DNA of 38,296 nucleotides, taken from Chitinophagaceae bacterium. Its GTDB lineage: Bacteria > Bacteroidota > Bacteroidia > Chitinophagales > Chitinophagaceae. Below the pieces are notes generated by a model that saw only the letters and a list, made by a program, of their open reading frames with translations, had not been told where the DNA came from and made no database searches. The position numbers and the translations under genes are program-made. The stretch is from the NCBI GenBank assembly GCA_014379345.1, contig JACMLY010000023.1, positions 1 through 38,296 of the forward strand. Reading direction: 5' to 3'. Shown here piece by piece: positions 33,097-38,296 of the stretch (its first letter is position 1; every line of letters starts with the position of its first letter).

Positions 33097-34494
33097 ATGA
33101 ACAATTCGTACACCGATCTGGTGAAGCAAACTTTCAATTTTCCACAAGAAGGTTTCGATACGAAAGAAGGCAATCTCTATTTTAACGGGATCGACCTGAA
33201 AGCATTAATTGCGAAGTATGGTACGCCTATGAAGCTCACCTATCTACCCAAAATAGGCATGCAGATCAAAAAGGCAAAAAAAATGTTTGCCAATGCCATT
33301 AAGAAGCATAGGTATGAAGGAGAATACCACTATTGCTATTGTACAAAAAGCTCTCATTTCTCCTTTATCGTTGAAGAAGCTTTGAAACATGATATTCATC
33401 TCGAAACATCTTACGCTTACGATATTGAGATTATAAAGAAACTATACGCTAAGAAAAAGATCAATAAAGACATTTACATTGTTTGCAACGGTTACAAACA
33501 AAAATCATATACCACCCGCATTGCAAATTTGCTAAACACAGGATTTAAGAATGTGATCCCTGTTCTCGACAATAAAGAAGAACTGCAACAATATAAAAAA
33601 TCAGTAAAGGTTCCTTTTAAGCTGGGCATCCGCGTGGCTGCAGAAGAAGAGCCGACATTTCCCTTTTATACATCACGACTCGGCTTCAGGGCCAGAGATA
33701 TCCTGGAATTTTATGTCGATAAAATTGAAGGCAATGAGGACCGCTTCCAACTCAAAATGCTTCATATTTTTTTAAACAAAGGGATCAAGGATGATATTTA
33801 TTACTGGAGTGAACTGAACAAGATCATTAACCTGTATTGCCAGTTAAAAAAGATTTGTCCTGAATTGGATTCGATCAATATAGGCGGTGGATTTCCTATT
33901 AAACATTCATTGGGTTTTGAATACGATTACCAATTCATGATCAATGAAATTGTGGGCAATATCAAAAAAGCCTGCAAGAAGAACAATGTTCAGATGCCCA
34001 ATATTTTTACGGAGTTTGGAAGTTATACGGTGGGGGAAAGCATGGCTCACATTTACAGCGTGATCGGCGAAAAAATGCAGAACGACCGTGAGTGCTGGTA
34101 CATGATCGATTCTTCGTTCATTACAACCTTACCTGATACCTGGGGCATAGGAGAAAAATTCCTGTTGCTACCGGTTAATAAATGGGATCAGGAATATCAA
34201 CGCGTAGTGTTGGGAGGCATCACCTGTGATAGTCATGATTACTACGATTCAGAAGAACATGTGAACGAAGTGTTCCTTCCCAAAATATTAAACGGCGATC
34301 CCTTATATGTCGGCTTTTTTCATACTGGCGCCTACCAGGATCAGATCAGTGGTTATGGAGGAATCAAACACTGCTTAATCCCATCTCCCAAACATATCAT
34401 TGTTGGCCATGATAAAAACGGTAAACTGGTAGATTGGGTTTATGCAAAGGAACAGACTGCTCAAAGTATGCTGAAGATTTTGGGGTATATGTGA
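33097..34494 (+). CDS. PLP-dependent arginine-decarboxylase-type enzyme (fold type III)
   Basis: 465 residues of the Orn/DAP/Arg decarboxylase 2 family. Lys84 in YCYCTKSSHF is the expected PLP Schiff-base lysine at the first barrel strand; the glycine loop is INIGGGFPIK near 262, and the active-site Cys is in CDSHDYY near 377, followed by GAYQD. Bacteroidota proteins of this type are commonly annotated as arginine decarboxylase, the first step of spermidine synthesis through agmatine. The length is well below that of E. coli SpeA (about 650). Carboxynorspermidine or diaminopimelate decarboxylase activity cannot be excluded from sequence alone. It stands alone, convergent with purC across a degenerate inverted repeat. 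Confidence 0.85.
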   Translation: MNNSYTDLVKQTFNFPQEGFDTKEGNLYFNGIDLKALIAKYGTPMKLTYLPKIGMQIKKAKKMFANAIKKHRYEGEYHYCYCTKSSHFSFIVEEALKHDIHLETSYAYDIEIIKKLYAKKKINKDIYIVCNGYKQKSYTTRIANLLNTGFKNVIPVLDNKEELQQYKKSVKVPFKLGIRVAAEEEPTFPFYTSRLGFRARDILEFYVDKIEGNEDRFQLKMLHIFLNKGIKDDIYYWSELNKIINLYCQLKKICPELDSINIGGGFPIKHSLGFEYDYQFMINEIVGNIKKACKKNNVQMPNIFTEFGSYTVGESMAHIYSVIGEKMQNDRECWYMIDSSFITTLPDTWGIGEKFLLLPVNKWDQEYQRVVLGGITCDSHDYYDSEEHVNEVFLPKILNGDPLYVGFFHTGAYQDQISGYGGIKHCLIPSPKHIIVGHDKNGKLVDWVYAKEQTAQSMLKILGYM

Positions 34495-34511
34495 ATATCA
34501 CCGATTTTTTC

Positions 34512-34552
34512 GACACAAATTATCACGAATTCAATTCCTTGTAATTCGTGAC
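34512..34552. repeat. degenerate inverted repeat of the ACGAATTA family
   Basis: The arms GACACAAATTATCACGAATT and the complement of AATTCCTTGTAATTCGTGAC pair with about five mismatches in 20. It again lies between two convergent stop codons, like the copy at 22370. Confidence 0.6.
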
Positions 34553-34570
34553 AAAAAAGCATTCGTGTTT

Positions 34571-35500
34571 CTATCCTTTCAATTTATCAATTGCACTAAC
34601 TGTCCTCTTATAAATTTCCTCTTCTGAAAGTGGTTCCGGTTTAAAAGATTCGCCTATCACTTTTTCGTACAATTCAATGTAGCGTCGTGAAATGGTTTGT
34701 ACCCATTCATCACTCATTGCCGGCACGGTTTGTTCTTGTTTGCCCATGAAATTGTTTTCGATCAGCCATTCGCGTACAAACTCTTTGCTTAATTGTTTTT
34801 GTCTTTCTCCGGAGGATTGGCGTTCTTCAAACCCATCCTTAAAAAAATACCTCGAAGAATCGGGTGTATGCACTTCATCCATCAAATAAATTTCGTTGCC
34901 GATTTTTCCAAATTCATATTTTGTATCAACCAGGATCAATTCTCTTTTTGCGGCAATTTCCTTGCCCCGTTGAAACAGAGCTAATGCATATTTTTCAAGA
35001 ATATTCCAGTCTTCTTTCGTAGCCAGTCCTTTGCTGATAATTTCATCTTTAGAAATATCCTCGTCGTGTCCTTCATCGGCCTTGGTGGAAGGCGTTATGA
35101 TAGGAGAAAAGAAAAAGTCGTTCTCTTTCATTCCTTCAGGTAACTGCACCCCACACAATATCCTTTTGCCTTCTGCATACGTTCTCCACGCATGACCTGT
35201 AAGATTGCCACGAACAACCATTTCAATTTTAAAGGGTGTACATTTTTTTCCCACCGATATTGTTGGTGCGGGGATAGCCAGTAACCAGTTAGGACAAATA
35301 TCTTTTGTTACTCCCAACATATAAGCTGCGATCTGGTTCAACACTTGTCCTTTATAAGGAATTGTACTTGGTAAAATAACGTCAAAAGCAGAAATGCGGT
35401 CGGATGCGATCATGACAATGTATTCATCGGCGATCGTATATACGTCGCGAACCTTGCCTTTGTAAAAATTTGTTTGTTGTGGAAACTGCAGTTGTTTCAT
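34571..35500 (-). CDS. purC: SAICAR synthetase (phosphoribosylaminoimidazole-succinocarboxamide synthase)
   Basis: 309 residues from the ATG at 35500; the ATG at 35515 would add five. It joins aspartate to CAIR in de novo purine synthesis. Landmarks: [65 protein letters not shown] and LVDTKYEFG, then [12 protein letters not shown]. The length of about 310 residues fits the long type rather than the roughly 240-residue E. coli type. No other purine genes are nearby, so it is a solitary gene. No clear -7 element was seen in the 142 bases to the divergent receptor gene. Confidence 0.96.
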   Translation of the reverse strand: MKQLQFPQQTNFYKGKVRDVYTIADEYIVMIASDRISAFDVILPSTIPYKGQVLNQIAAYMLGVTKDICPNWLLAIPAPTISVGKKCTPFKIEMVVRGNLTGHAWRTYAEGKRILCGVQLPEGMKENDFFFSPIITPSTKADEGHDEDISKDEIISKGLATKEDWNILEKYALALFQRGKEIAAKRELILVDTKYEFGKIGNEIYLMDEVHTPDSSRYFFKDGFEERQSSGERQKQLSKEFVREWLIENNFMGKQEQTVPAMSDEWVQTISRRYIELYEKVIGESFKPEPLSEEEIYKRTVSAIDKLKG

Positions 35501-35642
35501 GCGCCGAATATACATGCAGCTATCGAAGTTTTAGTAAATATGTAGTGTGAGATATCAACACAATACAAGGACATTATTAAAAAATTAAATTTTCGGGTAA
35601 AGATTACAATGTGTATTTTGCTTTTGAACTAAAACGATCCAT

Positions 35643-38296
35643 ATGAGAAGGCCCCTGCGATTGCTGGCAGTTTTGTTATTAGTGAACATTATAACGACCG
35701 CTGCGTTAGCCCAAACCAGCACCATAACCGGCAATGTTCGAAACAGTACGAATAAGGATGTTGTACCTGCCGTTTCAGTTACTATCAGAGGAACCAATGC
35801 CGGCACTTTTACAGATGAAAAAGGCAATTTCAGGATCACCACGGACCAGAAATTACCTCTTACACTCATATTCACATCAATCGGTTTTGAACTACAGGAA
35901 ATTTCGGTTAGTGATGCAAGCGCTCCCGTCAGTGTAGACTTTGCACCTTCTTCAACTTTAGGTGTTGAAGTGGTTATATCAGCGAGCCGGGTTCCGGAGC
36001 GGATCCTTGAATCGCCGGTATCTATCGAACGTATGGGAGCAGCCATGATCCGTCAGTCCGCAGCACCCAGTTTTTATCAGGGTCTTGCTAATTTCAAAGG
36101 CGTGGATATGACTACTTCCAGTTTAACCTTCAATACGCTTAGTACACGGGGTTTTAATGGTAGCGGAAACCTTCGGTTTAACCAGCTGGTAGATGGCATG
36201 GATAACCAGGCTCCTGCTTTAAATTTTTCTGTAGGCATTATTGTTGGCCCCACTGAACTTGATATTGACAATGTTGAATTGCTGCAGGGAGCTTCCTCGG
36301 CTTTGTATGGTTCAGGGGGTATGAATGGAACATTATTAATGACCAGCAAAAATCCTTTTAAATACCAGGGTTTAAGTTTCCAGGTAAAACAGGGAATGAT
36401 GCATACAGACGGAAGTCAACGAAGCCGTGCTCCTTATTATGACTGGACAGTGCGATGGGGCCAAAAAATAAGTGAAAAATTTGCCATCAAGCTCGGAGGT
36501 CAATTTATTTCAGCAAAGGACTGGCAGGCGAGTGATACAAGAAACCTGGCACGTAACAATGTATTGAGTTCGGTAAAAGCAGGTGACCGCCAAACCGATA
36601 ATAATTACGATGGTATCAATGTATATGGAGATGAAGCCAGCGCAAGCATGAATGCCTTTGCCCAGGTAGCCGTTGCACAGAACCTTCCATCGATTGTACA
36701 GGGTTTAACAGGGTTTTATGGCAGAGCTCCTACGCAGGCTGAGATCACTGCGGCTTTTGTGAATCCGAACAGTTTGCCAAACGTTCCGCCACTGCAACCA
36801 CTTATTGCCGGCCTCACCCAACTTCGCCCGTTTTATCTTGGATTGGGAAATAATTTTTTTGGGGGCCAATTGGTAAGTCGTACAGGATACGATGAAATAG
36901 ATCTTGTTGATTATAATGCTTACGCCGTAAAATTAAATGCCGGTGCTTACTATAAAATAACAAACGATATTGAAGCTTCTTTACTCCTGTACTGGGGAGC
37001 CGGAACAACTGTTTATACAGGAGCAGACAGATATGCACTTAAGAATTTTAAATTAGGCCAATACAAAGCAGAAGTAAAAGGAAAGACCTGGTTCCTTCGG
37101 GCATACACCACTCAGGAAAATTCCGGTGATTCATATACAGCCACTACTGCGGCATTAGCGATAAACAATTCATGGAAGCCGAATCAGCTTTGGTTTCAAC
37201 AATATACCGGAACTTATTCTGGTAACCGTTTGGCCGGTGCACCTGATGCTGCCGCTCATGCGGCCGCAAGATCCGCTGCAGAAACAGGACGCCTGGTGCC
37301 CGGTTCAGCCGGATTTATAAGTGCATTCAATACAGCAATTAATACAGACATTAAACAGGGTGGGGCGAAGTTTGCAGATAAATCAAGCTTATACCATTAC
37401 GAGGGTCAATGGAACCTGACAGAATATTTCAAAGTGATCGAGGTGCTGATCGGTGGTAACTACCGCAGTTATAAACTGGATTCAAAAGGAACCATTTTTG
37501 CCGACACAGCGGGACCGATCAAAATTTATGAATATGGCGGCTACCTGCAATTGCAAAAAAGATTATTCAACGATGTTTTGAAACTCACAGCTTCGGGACG
37601 GTATGATAAAAGCAAAAACTTCGATGGCCGTTTTACACCGCGTATAACTGCATTGGTAAAGGTTGCAAAGGATAATAATATTCGTGTCTCTTATCAAACA
37701 GCTTATCGTTTTCCTTCAACCCAGGATCAATACATCAACCTGAATACACCGGGAACCCGGCTCATCGGCGGACTGCCTTCATTCCAGACATTTTTTAATT
37801 TTACTACAAACCCTGTTTATACAGCCGAAAGCATAGGCGCATTTCGTAATTCAATTGCCGCAGGTACTCCAAACCCAGCGCTCTTGCAACAAGCACAATT
37901 CAAATCACTTGAACCTGAAACAGTTAATTCGTACGAAGTCGGTTATCGCGGGCTTCCAACCAGCCAGTTGCTGATAGATGCTTATGTTTATTATAGCATT
38001 TATAAAGATTTTATTGGAAGGGTTGCTGTTGGCCGTGCGTCACCAGGCGGAAATATTGCCAACCCACTTGCGAGTGAAAATTATTCGTACCCGGTAAATA
38101 GCACCGAGTCGGTAAAAGCGATCGGTTGGGGAATTGGATTTGATTACCAACTGGGCAAACGGTATGTTGCACGGGTGAATTTTTCGGGAGATCAATTGAG
38201 AGATGTTCCTTCCGGCCTGGTTACTTTCTTTAATACTCCAAAATTTCGGTATAACTTGGGTTTGAGCAATGATGCCGTGGGCAAAAGCAATTGGGG
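35643..38296 (+). CDS. TonB-dependent outer-membrane receptor (3' end outside window)
   Basis: The frame is open from the ATG at 35643 to the end of the window, 884 codons, with no stop. Signal peptide (LLAVLLLVNIITTAALAQ), carboxypeptidase-like regulatory domain (TSTITGNVRNSTNKDVV to LIFTSIGFELQEI), a plug with ASRVPERILESPVSIER and VELLQGASSALYGSGGMNG, and a long barrel that includes IRVSYQTAYRFPSTQDQYIN and VNSYEVGYRGL. The plug resembles that of siderophore/cobalamin-type receptors (CirA/BtuB group) rather than SusC. The ligand is unknown. No SusD-like gene is seen in the part available; what follows the window is not known. Confidence 0.9.
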   Translation, partial: MRRPLRLLAVLLLVNIITTAALAQTSTITGNVRNSTNKDVVPAVSVTIRGTNAGTFTDEKGNFRITTDQKLPLTLIFTSIGFELQEISVSDASAPVSVDFAPSSTLGVEVVISASRVPERILESPVSIERMGAAMIRQSAAPSFYQGLANFKGVDMTTSSLTFNTLSTRGFNGSGNLRFNQLVDGMDNQAPALNFSVGIIVGPTELDIDNVELLQGASSALYGSGGMNGTLLMTSKNPFKYQGLSFQVKQGMMHTDGSQRSRAPYYDWTVRWGQKISEKFAIKLGGQFISAKDWQASDTRNLARNNVLSSVKAGDRQTDNNYDGINVYGDEASASMNAFAQVAVAQNLPSIVQGLTGFYGRAPTQAEITAAFVNPNSLPNVPPLQPLIAGLTQLRPFYLGLGNNFFGGQLVSRTGYDEIDLVDYNAYAVKLNAGAYYKITNDIEASLLLYWGAGTTVYTGADRYALKNFKLGQYKAEVKGKTWFLRAYTTQENSGDSYTATTAALAINNSWKPNQLWFQQYTGTYSGNRLAGAPDAAAHAAARSAAETGRLVPGSAGFISAFNTAINTDIKQGGAKFADKSSLYHYEGQWNLTEYFKVIEVLIGGNYRSYKLDSKGTIFADTAGPIKIYEYGGYLQLQKRLFNDVLKLTASGRYDKSKNFDGRFTPRITALVKVAKDNNIRVSYQTAYRFPSTQDQYINLNTPGTRLIGGLPSFQTFFNFTTNPVYTAESIGAFRNSIAAGTPNPALLQQAQFKSLEPETVNSYEVGYRGLPTSQLLIDAYVYYSIYKDFIGRVAVGRASPGGNIANPLASENYSYPVNSTESVKAIGWGIGFDYQLGKRYVARVNFSGDQLRDVPSGLVTFFNTPKFRYNLGLSNDAVGKSNW

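Noticed and set aside
35585..36046. Minus-strand 153-codon frame
   Set aside because: It lies opposite the signal peptide and N-terminal domain of the TonB-dependent receptor at 35643, whose frame runs unbroken to the window end.

Overview
The window looks like chromosomal DNA of a Bacteroidota bacterium, probably a member or relative of the Chitinophagaceae. The support is: two TonB-dependent receptors with N-terminal carboxypeptidase-like domains, several promoters of the Bacteroidota type (TTG, about 20 bases, TAnnTTTG), almost no Shine-Dalgarno sequences, and intergenic gaps full of the inverted repeats common in this group. The genus assignment is inference. No tRNA, rRNA, CRISPR array, transposase or phage structural gene was recognised.

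Layout. 1-5381: 3' part of the glycogen branching enzyme gene, a secreted TPR protein, argS (minus), a possible tiny minus-strand ORF with its own terminator, a GtrA-like membrane protein, then a gap holding two copies of a palindromic repeat element. 5382-14885: five minus-strand genes, read from 14885 downward: a three-helix membrane protein with a complete trypsin-like domain, a large signal-peptide protein with a possible barrel end, a lysozyme-like protein with a peptidoglycan-binding-like tail, a papain-family protease and a metzincin-type metalloprotease. The last three have no signal peptide. This is the most unusual part of the window and the best candidate for an undescribed system. 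15177-24586: dnaK, an ABC-F ATPase whose linker appears to contain domesticated intergenic repeat DNA, a DUF3347 protein paired with a TonB-dependent receptor, and two tandem paralogues of a secreted two-domain protein of unknown function.

24813-32863: the translation cluster thrS-infC ... rpmI-rplT, split after infC by about 4.8 kb that carries a MmcQ/YjbR protein, a TMEM220-like protein and a very large lipoprotein joining ThuA, PQQ-type sugar dehydrogenase, PKD, cytochrome c and carbohydrate-binding-like modules. rpmI has its own promoter-like element and a leader that can be folded by hand. 33097-38296: a PLP-dependent arginine-decarboxylase-type enzyme, purC (minus) and a second TonB-dependent receptor that runs off the end of the window.

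Working hypothesis for the protease cluster (inference): the membrane protein senses something in the periplasm, perhaps with the signal-peptide protein, and its protease domain, which charge patterns place on the cytoplasmic side, acts on or releases the leaderless hydrolases. Nothing in the sequence proves this. Several starts were revised using promoters or codon type (GtrA-like 4466, metzincin 7610, ABC-F 19285, large lipoprotein 31999).
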